A stretch of DNA of 64,000 nucleotides from NCBI RefSeq assembly GCF_024138675.1, contig NZ_CP090959.1, forward strand, positions 2,511,501 to 2,575,500, in the 5' to 3' direction. The position numbers and the translations under genes are program-made. This DNA comes from Simiduia sp. 21SJ11W-1 (GTDB lineage Bacteria > Pseudomonadota > Gammaproteobacteria > Pseudomonadales > Cellvibrionaceae). Shown here one piece after another: positions 25,230 to 34,151 of the stretch (position 1 is the first letter of the stretch; every line of letters starts with the position of its first letter). Under the pieces are notes generated by a model. That model did not search any database. It was not told the origin of the DNA and saw only the letters and a list, made by a program, of their open reading frames with translations.

Positions 25230-26177
25230 TTAGCGGCGGCGTTTGCGCTTTTTACCGTAGGGTTTTGGCTCGCCCGCAGGGCGGGTTTTAAAGCGCCGGT
25301 GCACCCAAAGGTAGGTTTCAGGCGCGCGCCTTACCTGCGCTTCAAAGATATCGTTCAGGCGCTGCACATCGGCAGTTTCATCATCACTTGGGAAGTCTGC
25401 AAGTGGCGCCTCGAATACCAGCCGGTAGCCACGACCCTCAGGCAGGCGCTCAAAATCCATCACCAGCACTTTGGCCCGGCCGAGTTTGGCAAAGCGCGAT
25501 GTGGCCGTTACCGTGGCCGCAGGTACACCAAAAAAGCGCGCCCACACGCCCTGCTTAATGCCGTAATCCTGATCGGGCGCGTAAAGCACTTTGGCGCCCT
25601 GGCGCAAAAAGCGCAGCATGGTGCGAACTTCTTTGCGCTCAAAGGCCACCACACGGCATGGGTCCATGCGTTGGCGCGCGCGGCGCTGCACATATTCCAG
25701 CACCGGGTTTTTATGGCGCCGGTACATGCCGGCAAAGGGGTGATACATGGTGGCCAGAATCACCGAGAGCTGCACGCTGCAGGTATGACGGGTGACCACA
25801 ATGGCACCCTGCTCGCCCAGTGCCTGGATGTGCTCCAGGCCCTCTACTGTCAACAGATTTTCAAGGCGCGCACGGGGGCGAAACCAGGCCATCAAGAGCT
25901 CGATAAAACCCACACCCATTTCGCGCATATTGCGCCGCAACAACTGGCTGCGCTCAGCCTCTGAAAGCGCCGGGAAGCACATTTGCAGGTTAATAGCGGC
26001 AATGCGTTTGCGCTCTTTGGCAAAGGCCTGAAACAACGCACCCACACCGCGCCCCAGCGCCATTAACCAAGGGTAAGGCATGCGCGCTATCAACCAGCAC
26101 ACGCCCAGCGCCAGCCACAGCAACCAATAGCGCGGGTGTAACATCACCGCGCTGAACTGTGGTTGATCCTGGCCCAT
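25230..26177 (-). CDS. LpxL/HtrB-family lysophospholipid acyltransferase with altered catalytic motif
   Basis: The 315-residue protein has an N-terminal hydrophobic anchor (about 14-30), then AAINLQMCFPALSEAER near 78, the family's NL-x-x-CFP signature, and ends in a very basic tail (KKRKRRR). LpxL-type enzymes add secondary acyl chains to Kdo2-lipid IVA using acyl-ACP. The catalytic dyad motif HX4(D/E) should occur near residue 130; the sequence there is RHTCSVQL, so the acid is Gln (codon CAG). The enzyme may be inactive, use another acid, or have a modified activity. It overlaps the second lpxA by one base, placing it firmly in the lipid A operon. Confidence 0.8.
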   Translation of the reverse strand: MGQDQPQFSAVMLHPRYWLLWLALGVCWLIARMPYPWLMALGRGVGALFQAFAKERKRIAAINLQMCFPALSEAERSQLLRRNMREMGVGFIELLMAWFRPRARLENLLTVEGLEHIQALGEQGAIVVTRHTCSVQLSVILATMYHPFAGMYRRHKNPVLEYVQRRARQRMDPCRVVAFERKEVRTMLRFLRQGAKVLYAPDQDYGIKQGVWARFFGVPAATVTATSRFAKLGRAKVLVMDFERLPEGRGYRLVFEAPLADFPSDDETADVQRLNDIFEAQVRRAPETYLWVHRRFKTRPAGEPKPYGKKRKRRR

Positions 26178-26947
26178 TACTTAACGATTCCGCGGTTGCT
26201 TGTGCGCACAAATTCCATGAACTGGGCCACGGCGTCAAACTCGCTTGCCAGGGGTGCCAACAACGCCTCGGCCTCGGCCTGCGATGTGCGCTGGCGCACC
26301 AATACTTTATAGGCTTTTAAAATAGCGGCTATGCATTCGGCACTGAAACCCTTGCGCTTTAAACCCACCTTGTTAATGCCGTAGGAGCGCGCGTAATTGC
26401 CAGACACAATTACAAACGGCGGCACGTCGCGGTTAATGGCCGCGCCCATGCTGGTAAAGGCGTGGGAGCCGATGCTGGTGAATTGGTGCACCAGGGTAAA
26501 GCCGCCCAGAATACATTGGTCGCCCACGGTCACGTGGCCTGCCAACGAGGCCGAATTGGCGAATACATTTTTGTTGCCCACCGCGCTGTCGTGCCCTATG
26601 TGACAGTAGGCCATAAACAGGTTGTCGCTGCCGATTTTGGTGAGCCCGCCGCCCTTGGGCGTGCCGCGGTTGAACGACACATATTCGCGAATGGTGTTGC
26701 GATCGCCAATTTCCAGGCGGGTAGCCTCGCCCTTGTAGCTTAAGTCCTGGGGCTCTTCGCCAATGGAGGCAAACTGGAAAATGCGGTTGTCGCGGCCGAT
26801 GTGTACCGGCCCGTTTATGGCCACGTGTGAACCAACGCGGGTACCGCTTTCAATGCGTACATGTGCACCCACCACCGTATAGGGGCCGATGGTTACGCCC
26901 TCGGCGATGTGTGCGGTTGGATCGATAATTGCGGTGGGGTGAATCAT
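26177..26947 (-). CDS. lpxA: UDP-GlcNAc-type acyltransferase LpxA, divergent second copy
   Basis: LpxA transfers a 3-hydroxyacyl chain to the 3-position of the UDP-sugar, the first lipid A step. This 256-residue copy is a full left-handed beta-helix protein (HPTAIIDPTA, IGPYTVVG) plus C-terminal helices. By alignment to E. coli LpxA from memory, H122 and the catalytic H125 (CHIGHD), H144 and H160 (LVHQF) are kept. K76 is Ser (QDLSYKGE) and H99 is Asn (SFNRGT). Seven bases separate it from the first lpxA. With gnnAB in the region, a plausible role is acylating the amino-sugar UDP-GlcNAc3N or using a different acyl chain. Confidence 0.88.
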   Translation of the reverse strand: MIHPTAIIDPTAHIAEGVTIGPYTVVGAHVRIESGTRVGSHVAINGPVHIGRDNRIFQFASIGEEPQDLSYKGEATRLEIGDRNTIREYVSFNRGTPKGGGLTKIGSDNLFMAYCHIGHDSAVGNKNVFANSASLAGHVTVGDQCILGGFTLVHQFTSIGSHAFTSMGAAINRDVPPFVIVSGNYARSYGINKVGLKRKGFSAECIAAILKAYKVLVRQRTSQAEAEALLAPLASEFDAVAQFMEFVRTSNRGIVK

Positions 26948-26954
26948 AAAAGGC

Positions 26955-27725
26955 TCAGCGTACGATGCCCCGCTCAGAGCTACGCAGTGAATCGATCAAG
27001 GCCGTGAGCGCGGCTTCATTTGCGGCCATTTCATCAAGGCTTGCCAGCGCCTCTTCCAAACGCAGCCCGCGCCGGTAAATTAACTTGAACGCCTTGTTCA
27101 ACACCGCCAGTTGCTCTTTGCTAAAGCCACGCCTGCGCAGGCCTTCGGTGTTGATACTTTTGGCCTCGGCGGGATTGCCTGAAACGGTTACATAGGCGGG
27201 CACGTCTTTGCCAATGGCAGACCCCATGGCGGTGAAGGCATGGGCGCCGATTTTGCAAAACTGGTGCACCAGGGTAAAGCCACCCAGAATCGCCCAATCG
27301 CCAATGTGTACATGGCCTGCCAGGGCTGCATTGTTCACCAGCACACAGTGATTGCCCACAATGCTGTCGTGCCCTACGTGTACGTAGGCCATCAACAAAT
27401 TGTGGTTACCTATGGTGGTTTCAGAGCGGTCTTGCACAGTACCGCGGTGCAGAGTCACACCTTCGCGAATCACATTGTGATCGCCAATCACCAGGCGCGT
27501 GGGTTCGCCTTTGTATTTCAAATCGGGGGTAGATTCGCCCACACTGGCAAATTGAAAAATGTGGTTGTGCTTGCCTATGCGCGTGGGGCCTTTAATCACC
27601 ACGTGGGATTCAACAATGGTGCCGCTGTCTATTTCAACACCTGGCCCGATTACCGAGAAGGGCCCCACCTGCACATCGGGTGCAAGCCTGGCGGATGGGT
27701 CAATGATGGCGCGGGGATCGATCAA
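26955..27725 (-). CDS. lpxA: UDP-N-acetylglucosamine acyltransferase LpxA, canonical copy
   Basis: I chose a TTG start at 27725, because it has an AAGGA eight bases upstream and gives a protein beginning with IDPRAIIDPSA, matching Pseudomonas LpxA (256 residues). The frame extends to 27800 without family similarity. The active-site positions equivalent to E. coli D74, K76 (PDLKYKGE), H99 (TLHRGT), H122 and H125 (VHVGHD), H144 and H160 are all conserved, so this is the orthodox enzyme. It lies after fabZ as in other gammaproteobacteria; what is new is a second lpxA directly behind it. Confidence 0.93.
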   Translation of the reverse strand: MIDPRAIIDPSARLAPDVQVGPFSVIGPGVEIDSGTIVESHVVIKGPTRIGKHNHIFQFASVGESTPDLKYKGEPTRLVIGDHNVIREGVTLHRGTVQDRSETTIGNHNLLMAYVHVGHDSIVGNHCVLVNNAALAGHVHIGDWAILGGFTLVHQFCKIGAHAFTAMGSAIGKDVPAYVTVSGNPAEAKSINTEGLRRRGFSKEQLAVLNKAFKLIYRRGLRLEEALASLDEMAANEAALTALIDSLRSSERGIVR

Positions 27726-27821
27726 TCCTACGTCCTTAACTGGGCAGTGGTGAACAAGCCTGCCAACCAGTGAGGCCTGGCGGGCTTGTGTAAAACGCAA
27801 TTATAGGTTTTTTCAGGCCAA

Positions 27822-28259
27822 TTACACCTGGCGATCAGCACATAAAATGGTGGCCGAGGCCGCCAGCTGGCCATCAACGGTGGCCTTGCAATCAAACTTC
27901 CAGATGCCGCGCTTGGCAGACACCACGCGCGACTCCAGGCGCAACTGATCGCCCGGCACCACCTGGCGCTTGAAACGCACATCATCAATGCCGGCAAACA
28001 GGTAAATTGAGCCGTCGGCCGGGCGTTTATCCAGAGTTTTGAAACCCAAAATGCCAGAGGCCTGGGCCAGCGCTTCGATGATCATCACACCGGGAAAAAT
28101 GGGCGCCTGTGGGAAGTGGCCGTTAAACACATCTTCATTGGCAGACACATTTTTAATGGCCACTATGTGCTCACCCTCAACCAGCTCCAGCACCCGGTCA
28201 ACCAATAGAAAGGGGTAGCGATGCGGCAGGTATTCCTTTATTTCTTTGATGTCCATCAT
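27822..28259 (-). CDS. fabZ: 3-hydroxyacyl-[ACP] dehydratase
   Basis: FabZ dehydrates 3-hydroxyacyl-ACP in fatty acid elongation, competing with LpxA/LpxD for the same substrate pool. The 145-residue hot-dog protein has the catalytic His in [14 protein letters not shown] near residue 13 and the catalytic Glu in [11 protein letters not shown] near 64, with [14 protein letters not shown] before it. It sits between lpxD and lpxA, the conserved order. Confidence 0.96.
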   Translation of the reverse strand: MMDIKEIKEYLPHRYPFLLVDRVLELVEGEHIVAIKNVSANEDVFNGHFPQAPIFPGVMIIEALAQASGILGFKTLDKRPADGSIYLFAGIDDVRFKRQVVPGDQLRLESRVVSAKRGIWKFDCKATVDGQLAASATILCADRQV

Positions 28260-28315
28260 GTCTTTACCTTAACGTGTGCTGGTGCAACCGCCACAGACGA
28301 TTACCGGATTTTGTC

Positions 28316-29344
28316 TTAGTCGCCCGAAGGCTCGCGCTTTTCCAATTCACGCACGCGCTTAGACAGCTTGTCTAGCTGGCCAAACCGGGCGGCCTGGCGG
28401 CGCCAATCTGACGTGGACAACATGGGCGTACCCGAAGACCAGGAGCTGCCGGCCTCGGTGATAGATTTGGTAACCACTGTGCCACCAGAGACGTGTACGC
28501 CATCGGCAATAGTGATATGCCCGGTAACGGCTACGCAACCGGCAATGGTGCAGCGCTCGCCAATGCGGGTTGAACCCGCAACTGCCGTGTGTGCCGCAAT
28601 GGCCGTGTGATCACCAATAACCACGTTGTGCCCGATCTGAATGAGATTATCGAGCTTCACATCATTGCCGATAATGGTATCTTCCAGCGCACCACAATCG
28701 ATACAGGTATTTGCGCCAATCTCTACCTTATTCCCGATGCGCACCCCACCCAACTGATGCACTTTCACCCACCCGTCTTGCGTGGGGGCAAAGCCGAAAC
28801 CATCGGCACCAATCACGGCGCCACCGTGCACAATGCAATCTTCGCCCAACGTGACCTGCGGGTACAAGGTTACATTGGCAGCCAGGCGCGTGCGTGCGCC
28901 CACAACCGAGCCCTCGCCCACCACACTGGCTGCGCCCACACTGGCGCCCGCCAAAATGCGCGCACCGGCTTCAATCACCGCGCGCGCACCAATACGTGCG
29001 GTGGGGTCTATAAACGCGCTTTCAGCAACTTCCGCACTGGGGTGAATCTCGCCACTGCTGTTGGCTTGCGGGGCAAACAGGGCGGTAATTTTGGCGTAAC
29101 ACTGGTAAGGGTCAGGATGTAACAGCGCATGGCCTGCAAATTGATCGGCCATGGAGGGGTGCATAACCACCACACCTGCGCGGGTTTCTGTGAGGTATTT
29201 GGCGTAGCGCGGATTGGCCAGAAAACTCAAATCTGCGGGGCCGGCCAGAGCCAGTGTTGCCAAGCCTTGCACAGCGTATGCCGGGTCGCCGCGCAATTGC
29301 GCGCCCGTGTGTGCCACCAAGTCTGCCAGAGTGTATGTGGTCAC
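28316..29344 (-). CDS. lpxD: UDP-3-O-(3-hydroxyacyl)glucosamine N-acyltransferase
   Basis: LpxD adds the N-linked hydroxyacyl chain in the third step of lipid A synthesis. The 342-residue protein has the N-terminal uridine-binding domain (LADLVAHTGAQLRGDP...LSFLANPRYAKYL) followed by hexapeptide repeats, including GADGFGFAPTQDGWVKVHQLG, the LpxD signature, and catalytic His in QIGHNVVIGDHTAIAAHTAVAG near 240. The C-terminus ends in a helix (SKRVRELEKRE), as needed for ACP binding. Order skp-lpxD-fabZ is conserved. Confidence 0.96.
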   Translation of the reverse strand: MTTYTLADLVAHTGAQLRGDPAYAVQGLATLALAGPADLSFLANPRYAKYLTETRAGVVVMHPSMADQFAGHALLHPDPYQCYAKITALFAPQANSSGEIHPSAEVAESAFIDPTARIGARAVIEAGARILAGASVGAASVVGEGSVVGARTRLAANVTLYPQVTLGEDCIVHGGAVIGADGFGFAPTQDGWVKVHQLGGVRIGNKVEIGANTCIDCGALEDTIIGNDVKLDNLIQIGHNVVIGDHTAIAAHTAVAGSTRIGERCTIAGCVAVTGHITIADGVHVSGGTVVTKSITEAGSSWSSGTPMLSTSDWRRQAARFGQLDKLSKRVRELEKREPSGD

Positions 29345-29401
29345 CTATCCCGCCTTTTGCAATTTCAGGTCTTCGTGGGGTTCTGTGGCTTTAAAAGCCG
29401 G

Positions 29402-29433
29402 AAAAGGCGAACCCCTGGGGGGTATCGCCTTTT
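29402..29433 (-). terminator. Two-part hairpin between skp and lpxD
   Basis: AAAAGGCGA (29402-29410) plus ACCCC pairs with GGGGT plus TCGCCTTTT (29425-29433), a 14-bp stem with one bulged base and a TGG loop. On the minus strand it ends in TTTTCC. It may be a partial terminator or processing site that lowers expression of lpxD and downstream genes relative to bamA-skp. Confidence 0.6.
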
Positions 29434-29467
29434 CATCAGGTAACGCAGGTGTGCCCTGCACTACAAC

Positions 29468-29980
29468 TTATTTTGCTTTGTTCAGCTTCTCGGTCACTTT
29501 CGCGGTGATATCCAGCGAAGGTTCCGCGTAGTAAGCGGTTTGCGTGCTCAACACAATGCCAATGCCTTCGGCGCTGATCACATCTTTCAAGGCAACCTGG
29601 GCCTTGGGGTTCAGCTCTTCCATTACGCGCTGGGCGGTGGCGTTGCGCTCGGCTTGCAGCTTTTTAACAACCAGCTCCAGATCCGCGCGGGCGTATTCCA
29701 TTTTCTTACGGTGCTCGGCGGATTGCTCCTGGTTCCAGGTTACGCCGTTTTTCTCGGCCTCTTTGGCCATTTTCTGAAGCTCTGCACGCAGCGACTCGAA
29801 CTTGGCCTGCATAGAGGCAAATTCAGAGTTGCTTTGCATGTCTTGCATGCGCTTTTTAGCCATGTCGGTATTTAAAATGGCAGACTGTAAATCAAACACA
29901 ACCACTTTATCGGCAGCCATGGCCATAGGGGCTGCAATCAGCGCGACAGTCAACAACAAAATCGAATTCAGTTTAGACAC
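29468..29980 (-). CDS. skp: OmpH/Skp periplasmic chaperone
   Basis: Skp holds unfolded outer-membrane proteins in the periplasm for delivery to the BAM complex. The 170-residue product has a signal peptide ending in APMAMA, KVVVFDLQSAI at the mature start and a long Gln/Glu/Lys-rich coiled-coil region (about 45-125), the jellyfish-tentacle helices. It follows bamA by 62 bases, the normal arrangement. Confidence 0.92.
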   Translation of the reverse strand: MSKLNSILLLTVALIAAPMAMAADKVVVFDLQSAILNTDMAKKRMQDMQSNSEFASMQAKFESLRAELQKMAKEAEKNGVTWNQEQSAEHRKKMEYARADLELVVKKLQAERNATAQRVMEELNPKAQVALKDVISAEGIGIVLSTQTAYYAEPSLDITAKVTEKLNKAK

Positions 29981-30042
29981 TTTTATTCTCCGTTCTACTA
30001 ATGTGTGCCACGCAAACGCGTAGCGCTAAATTTGTTCTGAAT

Positions 30043-32715
30043 TTAAAAGGCGGTACCCAGTGAGAACTGGAAGGTTTCGCGCTCATCTTCAGGATTATAT
30101 TGGAAAGGCTGCGACAAACTAAAGGTCAGCGGGCCAAATCCGCTGATCCAGGTAAGGCCCAGGCCATAAGACGCAGACATACGGCTCATATCAACATCAA
30201 AACAGTTTTGCTGATAGAAGCCACACTGGGTATTAAACACATTACCGGCATCTACGAAAAAGGCCGCCTGCAGCATACGCTGATCTTCAATAAACGGCAG
30301 CGGGAACAGCAATTCAACACTGCCTTCGATCAACACGTTACCACCGAAGGGCAGATCATCGCGGCCGATTACACTGGCGCGCAATTTATCCTGAATACAA
30401 ACATCAGCACCCTGTTTATAGATAACGTCCCGGGTTTGGTCACACAAAATGTAGCCACCCTGGAATGTATCGTAACGGCCATCGCCATCGGTATCTTCTG
30501 CACCTACGCCGGGGCCCTGGGCACCAAAATAGGGGCCAACCACATCGTAAGTAGCCGCTGGCGTACTGCGCGGGCCAAGAGTGTTGCGCTTAAAGCCCCG
30601 CACCGAGCCGAAGCCACCGGCATAGAAGTGCTCAAAGAACGGCAGAATGCTGGTTTTGCCGTAGGAATCTGCGTAGCCAAGATCACCCCTGAAACGCAGG
30701 GTAAAATCGCCATAAATTGGCTGGAAGTATTGGCCCGAGTAGCGGAGCTTATAAAACTCCATGTCGCTGCCGGGTACTGAAAACTCCAACGACAAATTGT
30801 GCGACGAACCACGGGTTGCCAGCTGGCCACGGTTTAATGTGGACTTGGCCCAAGACAGCGTAAACGGGAAGCTGTCGAAGCGGTCGCCATTGGCATCAAT
30901 AAAGCCTTCCGGGTTGTTCAGTGTGTTGACAACCTCGTCAATGGGGCTACTGAAATCCAGTGCAGGTGCGCCACCTGAGATGGGGTTTGTATTTGCGGCA
31001 TTCACTTCATCAATGAGCGTTTGCAGGTCTGATTCGGTGATGAAATTGCTATCAATACCTTCAATCAGGTTCGGGCTGCGCTTGATTTCCTGCACCGCCG
31101 ATCGGCCGGTTTTGATAAACATATTGGTATAGCCGATACCAAAACCGATGCGTTCAACCTCTGAAATGGGGTAGCCGAAGTTGAGGTTGGCGCCGTAGGT
31201 GTTGGTTGAATAGCTGGCAATGTTAATCTGGCTGAAGTCTGTCGCGCGATAGAAGACGCTGAAGCCTCGGCTTACGCCATCTACAGTGAAGTATGGGTCC
31301 ATGTAGTTAAAGCTGTACACCTGTTGGTATTTACTGGTGTTAACAGAAATACCCACGCGTTTGCCGGAGCCCATCCAGTTGTTTTGCTGGATGTTGGCGC
31401 CCAACACCAAGCCCGTGCCCTGGGCGTAACCCACACTTGCACCAATGGAGCCCGAGGGCTGCTCTTCTACAGTGTATTCAACATCAACCAAATCGGCCGT
31501 GCCTGGGACTTCGTTGGTTTCAACCTGCACCTCTTTAAAGAAGCCCAAGCGCTCAAGTTTGAGCTTTGAGTATTCGATGTCGGAGTTTTTCGCGGAAGCG
31601 CCTTCCATCTGGCGCATTTCACGGCGCAACACTTCGTCTTTGGTTTTGGTGTTGCCGCGGAACTCTACCCGGCGCACATAGGCGCGCTTACCCGGGTCGA
31701 TAAAGAAGGTGACATCCACAAGGCCGGTTTCGGCGTTTAGCTCGGGAATACCGCGCACTTCGGCAAAGGTATAGCCCTCGTTGCCCAGGCGCTTGGTGAT
31801 GTAATCGGAGGTGGTGGTCATCAATACTTGCGAGAAGGTCTCACCTTCGCGCACCAGTATCAGGCGGCGGATGTAAGCCTCTGGCAAAATCGGGTCGCCG
31901 GCGAGATCCACCTTGCCGATTTTATAAACCTCACCCTCTTCAATATTGATGGTGATATACACCGATTCTTTATCGGGGCTTACGGAAACCTGGGTGGATG
32001 GCATGCGGAATTTCAAATAGCCGCGATCCATATAGTGAGATTCTAGCCGCTCTATATCGCCGGTGAGCTTTTCGCGGGCGTATTTGTTATCGCTGGTAAT
32101 CCAGCTCAACCAACCGGTGGTTTTAAGTTCAAACAACTCCAGCAACTCTTCATCGCTAAAGGCGTGATTACCCACGAGGTTGATGTGCTCAATGGAGGCA
32201 ACCTTGCCTTCATCGATGGTGATCTGCAGTTTTACCTGGTTGCGCGGCAAATCGATCACTTCGGTTTTTACACTGGCGCTGTAGCGACCCTGGGCCACGT
32301 ACTGGCGCTGCAGCTCTTGGCCCAGGCCCTCCAGGGTTACGCGCTTGAAAATCTGCCCTTCAGACAGGCCGTTTTCACGCAGGCCTTTCATCAAATCTTC
32401 AGTTTTGATGGCCTTATTGCCTTCCAGCACTATCTCGCTGATGGCCGGGCGCTCTTTTACGGTGATAACCAGCACACCTTCGTCGCGGCCGATTTCAATA
32501 TCGGCGAAGTGGCCGGTGGCAAACAGGGAGCGGGTAGCGTCCTGAATTTCAACGGTATCCATAAAGTCGCCGATGCGCACGGGCAGCGCTGCGAAGACGG
32601 AACCGGCAGACACACGCTGCAGGCCTTCAACTCGAATATCGGTAACTCGGAAACTTTCGGCATAAACCGCTGATGTGAAAACCAGGGAGGCAATTAATAA
32701 GACAAGACGCTGCAT
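30043..32715 (-). CDS. bamA: Outer membrane protein assembly factor BamA
   Basis: BamA is the core of the machinery inserting beta-barrels into the outer membrane. The protein is 890 residues, some 80 longer than E. coli BamA. It has a signal peptide (1-19), five POTRA domains to about 420, and a C-terminal barrel ending in FQFSLGTAF with the terminal Phe. The conserved VRGF loop motif is present (GSVRGFKRN, near 700). Extra length is in surface loops: one near 540-610 with DANGDRFD and one near 720-760 with DTDGDGRYD, both calcium-loop-like. Two Cys in the last loops may form a disulfide. Confidence 0.96.
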   Translation of the reverse strand: MQRLVLLIASLVFTSAVYAESFRVTDIRVEGLQRVSAGSVFAALPVRIGDFMDTVEIQDATRSLFATGHFADIEIGRDEGVLVITVKERPAISEIVLEGNKAIKTEDLMKGLRENGLSEGQIFKRVTLEGLGQELQRQYVAQGRYSASVKTEVIDLPRNQVKLQITIDEGKVASIEHINLVGNHAFSDEELLELFELKTTGWLSWITSDNKYAREKLTGDIERLESHYMDRGYLKFRMPSTQVSVSPDKESVYITINIEEGEVYKIGKVDLAGDPILPEAYIRRLILVREGETFSQVLMTTTSDYITKRLGNEGYTFAEVRGIPELNAETGLVDVTFFIDPGKRAYVRRVEFRGNTKTKDEVLRREMRQMEGASAKNSDIEYSKLKLERLGFFKEVQVETNEVPGTADLVDVEYTVEEQPSGSIGASVGYAQGTGLVLGANIQQNNWMGSGKRVGISVNTSKYQQVYSFNYMDPYFTVDGVSRGFSVFYRATDFSQINIASYSTNTYGANLNFGYPISEVERIGFGIGYTNMFIKTGRSAVQEIKRSPNLIEGIDSNFITESDLQTLIDEVNAANTNPISGGAPALDFSSPIDEVVNTLNNPEGFIDANGDRFDSFPFTLSWAKSTLNRGQLATRGSSHNLSLEFSVPGSDMEFYKLRYSGQYFQPIYGDFTLRFRGDLGYADSYGKTSILPFFEHFYAGGFGSVRGFKRNTLGPRSTPAATYDVVGPYFGAQGPGVGAEDTDGDGRYDTFQGGYILCDQTRDVIYKQGADVCIQDKLRASVIGRDDLPFGGNVLIEGSVELLFPLPFIEDQRMLQAAFFVDAGNVFNTQCGFYQQNCFDVDMSRMSASYGLGLTWISGFGPLTFSLSQPFQYNPEDERETFQFSLGTAF

Positions 32716-32769
32716 AATTTCTGTTCTAATTTATAAATTCAGTGCTGCAATGTGGATGCTCGTGGCCAT

Positions 32770-34122
32770 TCAAAGGCGCATGATGTCGTTGTACACAGCC
32801 AACATCATCACACCTAATACCACCAGCAAGCCCAGTTGATAGCCAACCATTTGAACCTTTTCCGGTACCGGGCTGCCTTTTACCAGCTCGACCAGGTAAT
32901 ACATCAAATGACCGCCATCCAATACCGGAATGGGCAAGAGATTAAACACGCCCAGACTGACGCTGAGCAGGGCCAGAAAGCCGATGTAAAACTCCCAACC
33001 GGCCTTTGCCGAAGCGCCCGCCACTTTAGCAATGGTTATGGGGCCGCTCAAGTTTTTAGTGGATATTTCACCAACTAACAACTTCTTGACAGAAAGCAAG
33101 ACAAAACCCGAGGTTTCCCACGTTTTTTCAACGCCTCGCCACAAACCCTGCGCCAAGTTGTAATCTTTATGGCGCAGGTAGCCCTCTGGCCACTCGGGCA
33201 CTTTCGGAATAACCCCCACCTGCCCCACGGTTTTACCGTTTTGCTCAATCGCCTTCGGGGTCACGAACACGCTCAGGCGTTCGACACCGCGCTCAAGGGT
33301 TAGTTCAACTTCCTGCCCCGGGCGCGCCTGCACCTTGCTGGTAAAGGCCTCCCAATCGGCCACAGGCTCTGCATCTACGGCAATTACCCAATCACCGGCC
33401 TGAAGCCCGGCGCGCGCTGCCGGTGAATCGGGCTGCACCTCGGCCACTTCTGCCTCATACACAGGCCGAAACGGCGTCAAGCCCAAGCCCTTCAGCACAT
33501 CGGGCTCTTCATCGCCGGCCAGCCAATCGGTGAGCTCGGCCTCGGATATGTATTCAAGGCTGGAGTTGGGGTAGCGCACGGTAAAGGTAATGCGGCCGGT
33601 TTCACCCAAGCGGTTCAGCAATTGCTGGTGCACGGCCTGCCAGGAATCGGTGGGCTCACCGTCTACGGCCACGATTTCCTGGCCTTCCTCAATACCGGCA
33701 AACGCCGCGATTGAATTGGGCGCAACCGCCCCAATCACCGGCGCCACCTGGGTGACACCGGGCATGACCATGATCCAGAACAGCACTATGGCCAATAAAA
33801 AGTTAGCCACAGGCCCGGCCGCCACTACGGCAATGCGCTGGCCCACGGTTTTCTGGGTAAAGGCCTGGCTGAGCAAATGCTCCGGCACATCGCCCTCGCG
33901 TTCGTCGAGCATTTTGACGTAGCCACCCAAAGGGATTGCGGCAATGCAAAACTCGGTGCCGTGTTTGTCGTACCAGCTGGCCAGCGGCTTGCCAAAGCCC
34001 ACAGAAAAGCGCAGTACTTTAATGCCGCATTTGCGCGCCACCCAAAAGTGGCCGTATTCGTGAATGGTGACCAACAAGCCCAGTGCCACCACGAACCAAA
34101 TAATCGTCTCTACGTGTGCCAT
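32770..34122 (-). CDS. rseP: Site-2 membrane metalloprotease RseP
   Basis: RseP cleaves anti-sigma factor RseA inside the membrane during sigma-E stress signalling and trims remnant signal peptides. The 450-residue protein has the zinc motif HEYGH near residue 21 in the first membrane helix, two PDZ domains (GIEEGQEIVAVDGEPT near 130 and GLQAGDWVIAVDAEPV near 240), and the third zinc ligand in PIPVLDGGHL near 400. It lies between dxr and bamA, as in most gammaproteobacteria. Confidence 0.96.
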   Translation of the reverse strand: MAHVETIIWFVVALGLLVTIHEYGHFWVARKCGIKVLRFSVGFGKPLASWYDKHGTEFCIAAIPLGGYVKMLDEREGDVPEHLLSQAFTQKTVGQRIAVVAAGPVANFLLAIVLFWIMVMPGVTQVAPVIGAVAPNSIAAFAGIEEGQEIVAVDGEPTDSWQAVHQQLLNRLGETGRITFTVRYPNSSLEYISEAELTDWLAGDEEPDVLKGLGLTPFRPVYEAEVAEVQPDSPAARAGLQAGDWVIAVDAEPVADWEAFTSKVQARPGQEVELTLERGVERLSVFVTPKAIEQNGKTVGQVGVIPKVPEWPEGYLRHKDYNLAQGLWRGVEKTWETSGFVLLSVKKLLVGEISTKNLSGPITIAKVAGASAKAGWEFYIGFLALLSVSLGVFNLLPIPVLDGGHLMYYLVELVKGSPVPEKVQMVGYQLGLLVVLGVMMLAVYNDIMRL

Positions 34123-34151
34123 TCGATACTCCAGGGCCCAGGGCCGATTCT

